Of a DNA stretch of 64,000 bases, positions 24,844 to 34,134 are shown one piece after another (the first letter of the stretch is position 1; every line of letters begins with the position of its first letter). The notes beneath the pieces were generated by a model. It saw only the letters and a list, made by a program, of their open reading frames with translations, did not search any database and was not told the DNA's origin. A program made the position numbers and the translations under genes. The stretch comes from Ilumatobacter coccineus YM16-304. GTDB taxonomy: Bacteria > Actinomycetota > Acidimicrobiia > Acidimicrobiales > Ilumatobacteraceae. The stretch is taken from contig NC_020520.1 in NCBI RefSeq assembly GCF_000348785.1, positions 3,596,001 through 3,660,000 of the forward strand, in the 5' to 3' direction.

Positions 24844-26202
24844 TCATTCGACCGTTGTCCAGTAGTCCTGGAACTCGCCGGCGAGGCCGTCGCGGTCGAT
24901 GTTGCCCGAGATGTACTTCTGCATCGACGCACCGAACGTCGGCCACCCGTCGATCGGGTACACGCTGTTCATCCATTCGAGCGTTGCACCGCTCGAGGCG
25001 TAGTCGACGATCTGCTGGTTCATCGACGCCGTCGGGTCAGCCATGTCGGCATACGCCGGCAGGAACTCGAACTTCTCGCTGTAGAAGACCTTGCCCTCAT
25101 CGGTGGTGGTGAGCCAGTTGATGAAGTCGATCGCGCCCGCCTGCTGCTCGGCGCTGGACTGTTCGGCGTCGACCACGATGTACGCCGGCACGCCGACGGC
25201 GACCTGCGTGTTGCCGTAGTCGGCGGGATCATCGCTGACCGGGAGCGGCAGGATGCCGAACGAGCCGTCCGGAGCCGCCTCCAGGAGGTTCGGAACCGCC
25301 CAGTTGCCCATGAACCAGAATCCGACCTCGCCGCTCGACAGAGCGAGCACCGCTGGGTCGTAGTCACCGTCGAGCGGCGACGACTTCAACTGGTTGTACT
25401 CGAGCATCAGGTCGACGGTGTCGAGCCAGCCGGTGAACACCGGATCGTCGGTGAGCGTGACCGAGCCGGCTTTGAGTTCGTCCATGAACGCGAGGCGCTC
25501 CCCGCGATCGGCCGACTGGGCCGCATACATCGAGTTGGTGAGGTGGGCGCCGAGCGACCAGTCCATCGGCGACACCTGGATGGCCGCCTGGGTGCTGTCG
25601 AGTGCATCGATCTGCTCGAAGAGTGCGGCGAGATCGGATCGCGTGGCGATCGACGCGGGGTCGAAGGTGCCACCCACGGCTTCGTCGAGCACCGCCTGGT
25701 TGTAGAGCAGGCCGTACGCCTCGATGGTCTGCGGGGCGCCGACGATGCGGCCGTCGTCGAGCGTGGCCAGGTCGAGGGTGCCCGGAAGTGCGGCCTCGAT
25801 CGCAGCGGTGCCGGCCAGGTCGAGCAGCCGATCTTGGAACTCGGGGATCTCCTGCTGCATGACCATGATGGTCGGAGCGTTGCCGCTCGAGTACAGGCCG
25901 GTGGCGGTCTGCAGGAACTCACCGCCGCCGAGCGGCAGGCTCTCGAGCTCGTAGGCACTCTGCGAGGCGTTGTAGGCCTCGACCGCTTCTGCGAACGGTT
26001 CCTCGATCTCGGCCTTGAGCGTGCCGAGAATCGTGATGCCGACGGTCTCGCCCGAGTTGGCGGGCTCGTCGGTGCCGGTGGAGTCGGCAGAGGCGGCGGT
26101 CGTGTCGCCGGCGGAGCTGTCGTCGTCGCTGCCACACGCAGCGGCGACGAGCCCCAAGCACGCCGTGACGGCTGCAACGCGGAAAAGCTTCGTGGATCTC
26201 AT
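24844..26202 (-). CDS. ABC sugar-binding lipoprotein
   Basis: A 452-residue extracellular solute-binding protein (family 1). The signal peptide ends in a lipobox LVAAACG with lipidated Cys 23, followed by a Ser/Asp/Thr linker. The mature part shows VGITILGTLKAEIEEPFAEAV and aromatic-rich binding-cleft segments. It captures a sugar or oligosaccharide for the two permeases downstream. It is the first gene of the importer operon and is transcribed away from the LacI operators. Confidence 0.93.
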   Translation of the reverse strand: MRSTKLFRVAAVTACLGLVAAACGSDDDSSAGDTTAASADSTGTDEPANSGETVGITILGTLKAEIEEPFAEAVEAYNASQSAYELESLPLGGGEFLQTATGLYSSGNAPTIMVMQQEIPEFQDRLLDLAGTAAIEAALPGTLDLATLDDGRIVGAPQTIEAYGLLYNQAVLDEAVGGTFDPASIATRSDLAALFEQIDALDSTQAAIQVSPMDWSLGAHLTNSMYAAQSADRGERLAFMDELKAGSVTLTDDPVFTGWLDTVDLMLEYNQLKSSPLDGDYDPAVLALSSGEVGFWFMGNWAVPNLLEAAPDGSFGILPLPVSDDPADYGNTQVAVGVPAYIVVDAEQSSAEQQAGAIDFINWLTTTDEGKVFYSEKFEFLPAYADMADPTASMNQQIVDYASSGATLEWMNSVYPIDGWPTFGASMQKYISGNIDRDGLAGEFQDYWTTVE

Positions 26203-26275
26203 GGTTTCCCCCTATGGGATCTTTGTTGGTGTGATGCATCCCCGCTTCGCCCACAACTGCGTTGACGACTTCGAG

Positions 26276-26293
26276 AATGTAATCGATTACATT
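26276..26293. promoter_or_regulatory. LacI-type operator 1 (18-bp perfect palindrome)
   Basis: AATGTAATCGATTACATT is a perfect palindrome with a central CG, the hallmark of LacI-family sites. It lies 74 bp upstream of the binding-protein start. Most likely bound by the LacI regulator at 21875-22924. Confidence 0.8.
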
Positions 26294-26342
26294 GCAGGTT
26301 CACGTGACGCTTGTCAAGTCGAATTATTACTTTGCGTGGTCG

Positions 26343-26358
26343 ATGTAATCGATTACAC
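26343..26358. promoter_or_regulatory. LacI-type operator 2
   Basis: A second copy of the TGTAATCGATTACA core (26344-26357), centred 66 bp from operator 1 and 114 bp before the glycoside hydrolase start. Two sites in the divergent region suit repression of both operons, possibly through a DNA loop. Confidence 0.8.
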
Positions 26359-26471
26359 TCACGCTGCGACGCGTGTCGACCGTCACTGCCTGCGGCGATG
26401 CCACCAAACTGCCGCCCGCGCAACAACTCGTTCCCCTCGATGACCATTCCGCTTCCGAACAAGGTTGACCA

Positions 26472-27440
26472 ATGACTCTCAAACTCGACGACCACTGGAT
26501 CTGGGATTTCTGGCTCGTCACCGACGGCGCCGAACACCACGTCTTCTTTCTCAAGGCGCCGAAGTCGCTCGGCGACCCCGATCTGCGACATTGGAACGCC
26601 TCGATCGGCCATGCGATCTCCACCGATCTCCACACCTGGACCGTCGTGCAGGACGCGCTGGGCCCCGCCGACGTCGATGCCTGGGACGACAAGTCGACCT
26701 GGACGGGGAGCGTGGTTCGACACGGCGACGCGTGGCTGATGATGTACACCGGTACCTCCCACGCCGAGGACGGGCTGGTGCAGCGCATCGGTGTGGCGAC
26801 GTCCCACGACCTCCACCACTGGACTCGCCGCCCGCATCCGATCATCGAGGCCGATCCCGAGTTCTACGAGAAGCTGTCCGACGAGCTGTGGCACGACGAA
26901 GCATGGCGAGACCCGTGGCTCCTTCCCGACCCCGCGACCGGTCAGATGGACGTGTTCGTCACGGCACGATCGAAGCGGGGCGAGCGGTTCGACCGCGGCG
27001 TGATCGGCCGTGCACGGCTGTCCGACGACTTGACGGACTGGGAGGTGCTGCCGCCGATCGAGATGCCGTCGGGGTTCGGCCAACTGGAGGTACCCCAGCT
27101 GATCGAGATCGACGACCGGTGGTATCTCGTCTTCTGCAGCGACGTCGAGACGCAGAGCCCGCAGCGCCGGTCCGACGGGCCTGGCACCGGGACGTACTAC
27201 CTCGTCGGCGACTCCCCGTTCGGGCCGTTCTCCATGATCGGCGATGGCGTCCTCGAGGCCGACGCGCTCGGATCCACCTACGCTGGCCGCATCCACCGCA
27301 CCAGCGACGACACGGTTCACTTCATGGCGTGGAACCGGGCGGACGAGGCAGGCGCCTTCGTCGGCGACCTCACCGCCCCTCGCCGAGTGGCAGTGCGCGC
27401 CGACGGCTCGCTCGTCGTCTCCGATCTCGTCGTCTCGTGA
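26472..27440 (+). CDS. Clan GH-J-like glycoside hydrolase (GH32/GH68 beta-fructosidase type)
   Basis: A 322-residue five-bladed beta-propeller enzyme. The three acidic residues of clan GH-J are in place: Asp 12 in WIWDFW (nucleophile), Asp 147 in WRDPW (transition-state stabiliser) and Glu 206 in GQLEVPQL (acid/base). There is no signal peptide, so it works in the cytoplasm on imported sugar, probably a fructoside. The GH43 family has a related fold and cannot be excluded. AAGG precedes the start, and the LacI operators lie upstream. Confidence 0.75.
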   Translation: MTLKLDDHWIWDFWLVTDGAEHHVFFLKAPKSLGDPDLRHWNASIGHAISTDLHTWTVVQDALGPADVDAWDDKSTWTGSVVRHGDAWLMMYTGTSHAEDGLVQRIGVATSHDLHHWTRRPHPIIEADPEFYEKLSDELWHDEAWRDPWLLPDPATGQMDVFVTARSKRGERFDRGVIGRARLSDDLTDWEVLPPIEMPSGFGQLEVPQLIEIDDRWYLVFCSDVETQSPQRRSDGPGTGTYYLVGDSPFGPFSMIGDGVLEADALGSTYAGRIHRTSDDTVHFMAWNRADEAGAFVGDLTAPRRVAVRADGSLVVSDLVVS

Positions 27441-27499
27441 CCATTCGCCCCTGAAAACCCACTCCTGAACACCAGCGACTCTCGAAGGGATCATCAATC

Positions 27500-28153
27500 A
27501 TGAAAGGCGACGTCATCGTGGTCGAGGAGCACCACGTCCGAGCAGCCCAGGCGATCGTTCCCGACCTCATCGATGCGATCACGAATGCGCCGAGCCGCTA
27601 CGTCATCACGGTCGCCGGTGAATCCGGGAGCGGGAAGTCCGAGACCGGAAAAGCGATCGCCGACGAACTCGCAGCGCACGACCTCACCGCGGTCTTGCTC
27701 GGGCAGGACGACTACTTCGTCCTACCTCCGAAGTCGAACGACGCGAAGCGGCGTGACGACGACACCTGGCTCGGCCCGCACGTCGAAGTTCGTCTCGATC
27801 TGCTCGAACAGAACCTGGTCGACGCCCTGGAAGGCGCCGACGAGATCGTCAAACCGCTGATCGACTACGACGCGAACTCCGTCGAGGAGGAGACCATCGA
27901 CCTCCGTGGCGTCGAGGTCGTCATCGCCGAAGGCACGTACACCTCGCTGCTCAAGCACGTCGACACGCGAGTGTTCATCGCCCGCAACCGACTCGACACG
28001 CTCGAGCACCGCCAGAAGCGCAACCGCGGCAGCGAGGTCGGCGATCCGTTCATCGAGAACGTCCTCGAGCTCGAGCACAAGATCATCGCCGGCCACCGCC
28101 AACTCGCCGACTTCGTCATCACCCGCGACTACGACGTGATCCCGGTCTCGTGA
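27500..28153 (+). CDS. Uridine kinase-like P-loop kinase
   Basis: A 217-residue NMP/phosphoribulokinase-uridine kinase superfamily protein with Walker A GESGSGKS (residues 40-47), the substrate region LLGQDDYFVLPPKSND and the lid RNRLDTLEHRQKRNRG. In this locus it may phosphorylate a sugar released by the neighbouring enzymes rather than uridine; that is inference. AAGGGA precedes the ATG, and its TGA overlaps the next gene's GTG by 4 bp. Confidence 0.75.
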   Translation: MKGDVIVVEEHHVRAAQAIVPDLIDAITNAPSRYVITVAGESGSGKSETGKAIADELAAHDLTAVLLGQDDYFVLPPKSNDAKRRDDDTWLGPHVEVRLDLLEQNLVDALEGADEIVKPLIDYDANSVEEETIDLRGVEVVIAEGTYTSLLKHVDTRVFIARNRLDTLEHRQKRNRGSEVGDPFIENVLELEHKIIAGHRQLADFVITRDYDVIPVS

Positions 28154-29721
28154 CGCACGCGGGCATGAAGGCCAGCCTCCCGAACCGCGTGATGCTCAAC
28201 GCGTACCCGGACAGCATCGACGGCGATCTCGCGGGCACGGTGCGGATGCTCCAGCGACCCGAGTTCACCGACGCGTTCGGTCTGTTCTACGTGCTCCCCT
28301 CGATCTTCAACAGCGACCTCGACCGAGGATTCTCGATCATCGACTACGACCTGAACTCCGACCTCGCGTCAGCCGAAGACCTCGCGGCGCTCGACGAACT
28401 CGGGATCATGCTCAAGTTCGACATGGTGCTCAACCACCTCTCGGTCGGATCCCCGCAGTTCCAGGACCTGCTGAAGCACGGTGACGACTCTGCGTTCCGC
28501 GACTTCTTCATCGACTGGAACGAGTTCTGGGAGGGTGAAGGCGAACTCCACGCAGACGGACACGTCGTCCCGTCTCCCGAGCACCTCGACCGGTTGTTCA
28601 TGCGCAAGCCCGGCCTGCCCATCCTGCAGGTTCGGTTCCCCGACGGCTCCGACCGGTTCTACTGGAACACCTTCTACCAACGGGTCGAGACCATCGACGG
28701 CGAGCGCTCCTACCTCGGCCAGATGGACCTCAACGCCGAGTCACCTCGGGTCTGGACGTTCTACCGCGAGACGTTCGAGAAGCTGGCCCGATACGGCGCC
28801 AAGATCGTGCGCCTCGACGCCTTCGCGTACCTCCACAAGGCGGTCGGTGACACCAACTTCTTCAATACCCCCGGCACGTGGGACCACCTCGACCGGCTCC
28901 GGACCATCTCCGAAGAGAACGGCCTCGTCCTGCTTCCCGAGATCCACGGCGAGTACGGCACCAAGATCCACGAGGAACTGTCGGATCGCGACTACCCCGT
29001 CTACGACTTCTTCTTCCCCGGGCTCGTCATCGATGCGATCGATTCGGCGAGCAACACGCATCTTCTTCGCTGGATCGACGAGATCATCGAGCGCGACATC
29101 GCCACCGTCAACATGCTCGGTTGCCACGACGGCATTCCGGTGATCGACCTCAAGGGCGGTCCGACCGGTCAGGGCTTGCTGCCCGACGCGACGATCGAGG
29201 CGATGATCTCACGGCTCCTGGAGCGAGGCGGCAGAGTGAAGAACCTCTACGGCGCCGACGGCACGAAGGTCTCCTACTACCAGGTCAACGCCACCTTCTT
29301 CAGCGCGCTCGGCGAGAGCGACGCCAGGCTGCGCCTCGCACGCGCGATCCAACTGTTCGTGCCCGGCACCCCACAGGTCTGGTACCTCGATCTGTTCGCC
29401 GGCGCCAACGACGTCGAGGCCGCCGATCGTGCAGGCGCCGACGGCCACAAGGAGATCAACCGCACCAACCTGAGCGCCGCCGACGTCGAAGCCGGCCTCG
29501 CTCGGCCGATCGTCCTCGACCAACTGGAGATGATCCGTCTCCGCAACGCGTCCCCCGCGTTCGACGGCCGCTTCGAGGTCGTGCCGACCGACGACACTCG
29601 ACTGCAGCTGCGCTGGCAGAACGGCTCGACCGTCGCACTGCTCGACGCCGACCTGGCGACCGAGAGGTTCACGATCACCCACGAACACGACGGCCACACC
29701 GAGATCCTCGGCTACGACTGA
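28150..29721 (+). CDS. GH13 sucrose phosphorylase-like enzyme
   Basis: A 523-residue alpha-amylase-superfamily protein of the sucrose phosphorylase/glucosylglycerate phosphorylase subfamily. Catalytic residues are Asp 223 (nucleophile, VRLDAFAY), Glu 264 (acid/base, LPEIHGEY) and Asp 327 (GCHDGIPV). It should split a glucoside with phosphate to glucose 1-phosphate. With the fructosidase-like enzyme and kinase it forms a coherent intracellular disaccharide pathway. GTG 28150 overlaps the kinase stop. Confidence 0.85.
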   Translation: MTHAGMKASLPNRVMLNAYPDSIDGDLAGTVRMLQRPEFTDAFGLFYVLPSIFNSDLDRGFSIIDYDLNSDLASAEDLAALDELGIMLKFDMVLNHLSVGSPQFQDLLKHGDDSAFRDFFIDWNEFWEGEGELHADGHVVPSPEHLDRLFMRKPGLPILQVRFPDGSDRFYWNTFYQRVETIDGERSYLGQMDLNAESPRVWTFYRETFEKLARYGAKIVRLDAFAYLHKAVGDTNFFNTPGTWDHLDRLRTISEENGLVLLPEIHGEYGTKIHEELSDRDYPVYDFFFPGLVIDAIDSASNTHLLRWIDEIIERDIATVNMLGCHDGIPVIDLKGGPTGQGLLPDATIEAMISRLLERGGRVKNLYGADGTKVSYYQVNATFFSALGESDARLRLARAIQLFVPGTPQVWYLDLFAGANDVEAADRAGADGHKEINRTNLSAADVEAGLARPIVLDQLEMIRLRNASPAFDGRFEVVPTDDTRLQLRWQNGSTVALLDADLATERFTITHEHDGHTEILGYD

Positions 29722-29757
29722 CGATCCGCTGCCGCCGCCCGACCCGTCGCCTGGTGG

Positions 29758-31047
29758 TCAGCCGCCCGAACGGCGGGCCATCGGGCGCGAGCTCCGCAGT
29801 CCGGTGATCAGCCGGGCGTTTCTGCGGCCTGTCCAGTACTGCCATCCCCATCCCGACATCGCTCGCAGCTTCGAACGGAAGTCGACGAGTGACCAGATGT
29901 GCACGAGCCACCAGATCAGCCAGGCGAGGTACCCACCGAACCGCAGCTTCGGGCCGAGGTCGGCCACTGCTTTCGAGCGACCGATCGTGGCCAACGATCC
30001 CTTGTCGACGTACGCGAACGTCGGGCGCGGCTCGTCGGCGAGGTCGGCCCGAATGCAGCGGGCGACGTGTCGGCCACCTTGCTGTGCGGCAGGAGCGACG
30101 CCCGGCACCGGTCGGCCGTCGACGACGGCGTGCGCGAGGTCTCCGATCACGAACACGTTCGAATGATCGGCGACGGTCAGTTGGCCCGTGACCTCGACGC
30201 GTCCGGCGCGATCGGTGCCGCTGGTGACGTCACGGCCCAGTGGTGAGGCAGCCACGCCCGCACCCCAGAGCACCGTTGCCGCCGGAATCGTCCCGGCCGA
30301 GGTGGTGACGCCGTGCTCGTCGATGTCGGTCACCGGCGTCGACGTCCTGACATCGATCCCGAGCTTCACGAGCTGGCGCTCGGCCGAGCTGGAGAGCTTC
30401 TCGGGGAACGCGCCGAGCACTCGGTCGCTGGCTTCGACGAGCACGACCTTGCTGGTCGTCGTGTCGATGGATCGGAAGTCGCTGCGCAACGTTCTCGTCG
30501 CGATCTCCTTGACGGCTCCGGCGAGTTCGACTCCGGTCGGTCCGGCGCCGACCACGACGAACGTCATCTGACGCTCTCGTTCGGCCGGGTCGTCGGCCGC
30601 CTCGGCCCGTTCGAACGCGAGCAAGATCCGCCGCCGGATGTCGAGCGCGTCGTCGATCGACTTCAGGCCGGGCGCGTGGACCGCCCACTCGTCGTGACCG
30701 AAGTAGGAGTGCGTGGCCCCGGTGGCGAGCACGAGGTAGTCGAAGGAGATGCTGCGGTCGGGCGTCTGAATCGTCCGCGAGTCGAGATCGACCGACACCA
30801 CCTCGTCGAGGAGCACCGCCGCGTTGGCCTGCTTGCGGAGAATGTGACGAATCGGCTGAGCGATGTCGGACGGGTTCAATCCGGCCGTCGCCACCTGGTA
30901 CAGCAGCGGTTGGAACGTGTGGTGATTCGCTCGATCGACGACCGTGATGTCGACCTCGGTGTCGGCGAGCGACTGGGCAGCGGCCAGGCCACCGAATCCG
31001 CAGCCGACGATCACGACGTGCGGACGCGCGACGGACGAGTCGCTCAT
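29758..31047 (-). CDS. Type II NADH dehydrogenase-like FAD oxidoreductase
   Basis: A 429-residue protein with two dinucleotide-binding motifs, VVIVGCGFGGLAAA (FAD) and FVVVGAGPTGVELAGA (NAD(P)H). The quinone-side motif is APAAQQGGRHVA, and a C-terminal hydrophobic helix (YLAWLIWWLVHIWSLVDF) anchors it to the membrane as in Ndh. It should pass electrons from NADH to quinone without pumping protons. ATG 31047 is chosen from homology; the extension to 31125 is unconserved. Confidence 0.9.
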   Translation of the reverse strand: MSDSSVARPHVVIVGCGFGGLAAAQSLADTEVDITVVDRANHHTFQPLLYQVATAGLNPSDIAQPIRHILRKQANAAVLLDEVVSVDLDSRTIQTPDRSISFDYLVLATGATHSYFGHDEWAVHAPGLKSIDDALDIRRRILLAFERAEAADDPAERERQMTFVVVGAGPTGVELAGAVKEIATRTLRSDFRSIDTTTSKVVLVEASDRVLGAFPEKLSSSAERQLVKLGIDVRTSTPVTDIDEHGVTTSAGTIPAATVLWGAGVAASPLGRDVTSGTDRAGRVEVTGQLTVADHSNVFVIGDLAHAVVDGRPVPGVAPAAQQGGRHVARCIRADLADEPRPTFAYVDKGSLATIGRSKAVADLGPKLRFGGYLAWLIWWLVHIWSLVDFRSKLRAMSGWGWQYWTGRRNARLITGLRSSRPMARRSGG

Positions 31048-31153
31048 GGTCGGCCCGTCATCTCGTCGGGTCCACGATGCTTCGACGTTCTCGACTCGGA
31101 TGCCATGAGGTCGGAGCGTACGCACGTCGAACCCGGAGCCGAGCCCGGCTCGC

Positions 31154-32413
31154 TCAGGTGAGCTCGTAGCGGATCGGCAGGTGCTTGTAGCCGCTCACGA
31201 ATGCCGAGCGGCTGAGCGCAGCACCGTCCGCGAGTTCGATCGACTTGATGCGCGGCGCCAGGGCAGCGAACAGGTTCTTGATCTCCATCTTCGCCAGGAT
31301 CGCTCCGAGGCAGTAGTGCGCCCCGAACCCGAAGCCGATCTGGCTGTTCGGCTTGCGTCCGACGTCGAACGACCACGGATTCTCGAAGACGTCCTCGTCG
31401 AAGTTCGCCGACCAGTACGACAAGAACACGTCTTCACCTTCCCGGATGGTCTTGCCGCCGAGCGGGTAGTCACAGGTGGCCGTGCGCATGAAGTGCTTGA
31501 CCGGCGACGTCCACCGCACGATCTCGTCGACCGTGTTGTCCAACAGGCCGGGGTCGTCCTGCAGGCGGGCGAGCTGCTCGGGATGCTCGATGAGCGCGTG
31601 GAGGCCACCGGTCATCGAGTGCGAGGTCGTGTCGTGCCCCGCCGTGGCCAGGATCACGTAGAGGCCGAGCTGCTCCATGACGCCGATGGGCTCACCATCG
31701 ATCTCGGCGTTGGCCACGACCGAGCAGAAGTCGTCGGTGGGATTGGCCTTGCGGTCCTCGGTGATAGCGGTGAAGTACGCGAAGTACTCCATGACCGTCT
31801 CCTCGAGCCCCGCCGCGACGTCGTCGGCGTTGCGCCCGAGCTCGGGGTCCTCGGCGCCGAACAGCTCTTGCGTGAGCTTGAGCATCCGCGGGTAGTCGCT
31901 CTCGGGCAGGCCCATCATCGCCAGGATCACCTGCAGCGGATACTCCATCGCGACCTCGGTGGCGAAGTCGATCTCACCATCGGCAGCTTCGAGCTTGGCG
32001 ATCGCCCGCGCGGTGAGCTCGTCGAGGCGGCTCTCCATCTTGCGAAGGTTGCTCGGCCGAAACCAGCTCGCAGCGAGGTCGCGGATCGACTTGTGCTCGT
32101 CGCCGTCCATCACCACGAGCGACTTGATGCGGTGGCCTCCTTCGGCCTCCCGCTGAGCGTCGCCGGCCTTGGTAGTGAGGATCCCTCTCGGGTTGGCGAG
32201 GAACTCGACGTTGGAATGACGCTCGACGTTCATCACGTCGGCGTGCTTCGACACCACCCAGAAGGGGTTGAAGTCGTCGTGTTCCAGCCAGTGCACCGGA
32301 TCCTCCGCGCGGATCTTGGCCGCGCTCGCATGCCACTGCTCGGCGTCGGTGTACTGCACCCCCTCGACGAACGCGGTCGCCGCGTTCTCCAGGCTCGCAT
32401 CGATGTCGGTCAT
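31154..32413 (-). CDS. Cytochrome P450
   Basis: A 419-residue soluble bacterial P450. The I-helix oxygen site is ATAGHDTTSH, the ExxR motif is DEIVR, and the heme loop FGFGAHYCLG holds the cysteine ligand. The overall character (conserved MEYPLQVILAMMGLPE) resembles CYP125/142-like sterol or lipid hydroxylases, though the exact family is not certain. ATG 32413 has AAGG about 8 nt upstream. It is divergent from a TetR regulator 73 bp away. No ferredoxin gene is adjacent. Confidence 0.92.
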   Translation of the reverse strand: MTDIDASLENAATAFVEGVQYTDAEQWHASAAKIRAEDPVHWLEHDDFNPFWVVSKHADVMNVERHSNVEFLANPRGILTTKAGDAQREAEGGHRIKSLVVMDGDEHKSIRDLAASWFRPSNLRKMESRLDELTARAIAKLEAADGEIDFATEVAMEYPLQVILAMMGLPESDYPRMLKLTQELFGAEDPELGRNADDVAAGLEETVMEYFAYFTAITEDRKANPTDDFCSVVANAEIDGEPIGVMEQLGLYVILATAGHDTTSHSMTGGLHALIEHPEQLARLQDDPGLLDNTVDEIVRWTSPVKHFMRTATCDYPLGGKTIREGEDVFLSYWSANFDEDVFENPWSFDVGRKPNSQIGFGFGAHYCLGAILAKMEIKNLFAALAPRIKSIELADGAALSRSAFVSGYKHLPIRYELT

Positions 32414-32485
32414 GGTGTGGGCCTTTCGGTGCACGGTTCAGGATCGGCGCGGGACGATACCCGAAACTGAATTTGGGTTCAAGTT

Positions 32486-33184
32486 GTGGCTACCCTCGGT
32501 GAGATGCGCACCTCTGGCACGAGCGATAAGCCACGGTCTCCGTGGATCGCCGACCTGCGGTGGGCGCGCGAGACGCAGCAGGATCGAAGCAAGCAGACAC
32601 AGGCCGCCTTGCTCGATGCCGTCGAGGCGGAGCTGGGCACTTCGACGATCGACGCGCTCAGCGTCAACGCCATCGCCGAACGTGCGGGCGTGTCGGTCGG
32701 GTCGGTCTACTTCCACTTCACGAACAAGCAGGCGCTCATCCATGCGATGGTCGACCGATTCGTCGCCGAGTGGATCGTCACGACCGACGACGCCACCGAC
32801 CCCGAGCGCTGGGTCGGCGCGTCGTTCCTGGACGTGCTTCGTGGATTCGCCGAGTTCTCGCTGCGCGGGATGCGCCAGGCGGAGGGGGTCACCAAGGCGC
32901 GCCTCCAACTGGCCCTCGTCGACCCCGAGATCGCCGCGCAGGAGGAGAAGGGTGCGATGCACATGGTCGATCGAGTCTTCGATCTGCTGTGGGCCCGCCG
33001 CAGCGAGATCGGTCGGCCGGACCCCGGAGCGGGTATCGGCTACGTGATCGACCAGACGATCGCCATGACGCGTCTGCGCGCCAGTGTTCCCGGCACGCGC
33101 ATCGCGACCGACACCGATGCGACGTTCATCGACGCCACGATCGAATCGGCGCAGGCCTTCCTGCAGATCGACGCACGACGATGA
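32486..33184 (+). CDS. TetR-family regulator, divergent from P450
   Basis: A 232-residue protein with an N-terminal helix-turn-helix (IDALSVNAIAERAGVSVGSVYFHFTNKQALIHAMVDRF). It probably controls itself and the P450. The 72-bp gap contains TGAA-N6-TTCA at 32467-32480, a weak operator candidate. The start is uncertain: GTG 32486 or ATG 32504. Confidence 0.85.
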   Translation: MATLGEMRTSGTSDKPRSPWIADLRWARETQQDRSKQTQAALLDAVEAELGTSTIDALSVNAIAERAGVSVGSVYFHFTNKQALIHAMVDRFVAEWIVTTDDATDPERWVGASFLDVLRGFAEFSLRGMRQAEGVTKARLQLALVDPEIAAQEEKGAMHMVDRVFDLLWARRSEIGRPDPGAGIGYVIDQTIAMTRLRASVPGTRIATDTDATFIDATIESAQAFLQIDARR

Positions 33185-33205
33185 GTGTTCGATCCGACCG
33201 CACCG

Positions 33206-34078
33206 TCACACGGCCGGCGTCGAAGCTCGGCCCGGACTCGACGTTCTGACGGTCACGTCGACCGCGTGACGGTACCCATCGGTCTCTGCCGAGCACGTGA
33301 GGCGACCCGAGTAGCGAGTTCCGGGCGACAGCGTTCCGCTCACGGCGACGTCGCCCACCCTGCCGGTGAAGCTCGCCTCGGCTTCGTCCCACTCGACACG
33401 GACGGGAACGTCGAGGTCGTGCACACCCGTGTGACGCCGGATCTCGGCCTCGACGGCAGCGTCGTGGGGAGCCTGCCCACCTCTCCCCCGGAACATCCTC
33501 GGGTCGACCGACCCCGACCGGATGGTCGACGCCAGATCGGGCGCACTCACGGCATCGAGACGTCCGAGCAGAATGCCGGAGGGGAGCATCAGGCCGTTCG
33601 GGGCGAACCGATCACCGCCGAGATGACTGCACTCGAGCGTGGCCGGCAGATGCGGACGCAACGCCGTCACGAGGCTCGCGCCGTAGCGACCGCAGCACAG
33701 ATCCTGCCGGGCGTGCGTGCAGACCGCGAGCATCGGCCCGTCGAGCGGTGACTCGATCGCGAGCGCTCCCTCGTCGGCGCGTTCGTACCAGTCGATGCCG
33801 CCGTCGGCGACCACCGCCCGGTGCGCTCGGGTGAGCATCGGATGCCGGACGAGCACGAGACGGGCTCGTGCCGCGACAGCTTCGGCCTGAATGCCCTCGG
33901 CGTAGTCGACGGCCTCCGCTGGCCAGGGTCCGGGAGCACCGACCAGGAGAAATCGCCGGTCCAGCCCGGGCGTACCCGCGCATGGCTCCCCACAGCTCCG
34001 ACTCCGGTCGGCGCAGTAACGATCGATCGGAAACGACGTCGCCGTCGGCCCGGAATCACTGGAGGGGGCCGGCGTCAT
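33206..34078 (-). CDS. Sucrase/ferredoxin-like family protein
   Basis: A 290-residue thioredoxin-fold protein of the Suc_Fer-like family. The cysteine signatures CTHARQDLCCGRYG and ECSHLGGDRFAPNG are typical and suggest a 2Fe-2S cluster. Another Cys cluster near the N-terminus reads CADRSRSCGEPCAG. The function is not established, and the sucrase label is historical. It is divergent from an iron-siderophore-type binding lipoprotein 56 bp away, hinting at an iron-linked redox role. Confidence 0.8.
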   Translation of the reverse strand: MTPAPSSDSGPTATSFPIDRYCADRSRSCGEPCAGTPGLDRRFLLVGAPGPWPAEAVDYAEGIQAEAVAARARLVLVRHPMLTRAHRAVVADGGIDWYERADEGALAIESPLDGPMLAVCTHARQDLCCGRYGASLVTALRPHLPATLECSHLGGDRFAPNGLMLPSGILLGRLDAVSAPDLASTIRSGSVDPRMFRGRGGQAPHDAAVEAEIRRHTGVHDLDVPVRVEWDEAEASFTGRVGDVAVSGTLSPGTRYSGRLTCSAETDGYRHAVDVTVRTSSPGRASTPAV

Positions 34079-34134
34079 TGCGCCCAGGGTAGGCAATAGT
34101 GCCGCGATTCGTAAAGCACCCCTATCATCGGCCC

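Noticed and set aside
34079-34134. Iron-box (IdeR/DtxR) operator before the siderophore-binding lipoprotein
   Set aside because: No TTAGGnnAnnCTAA-like palindrome could be found.
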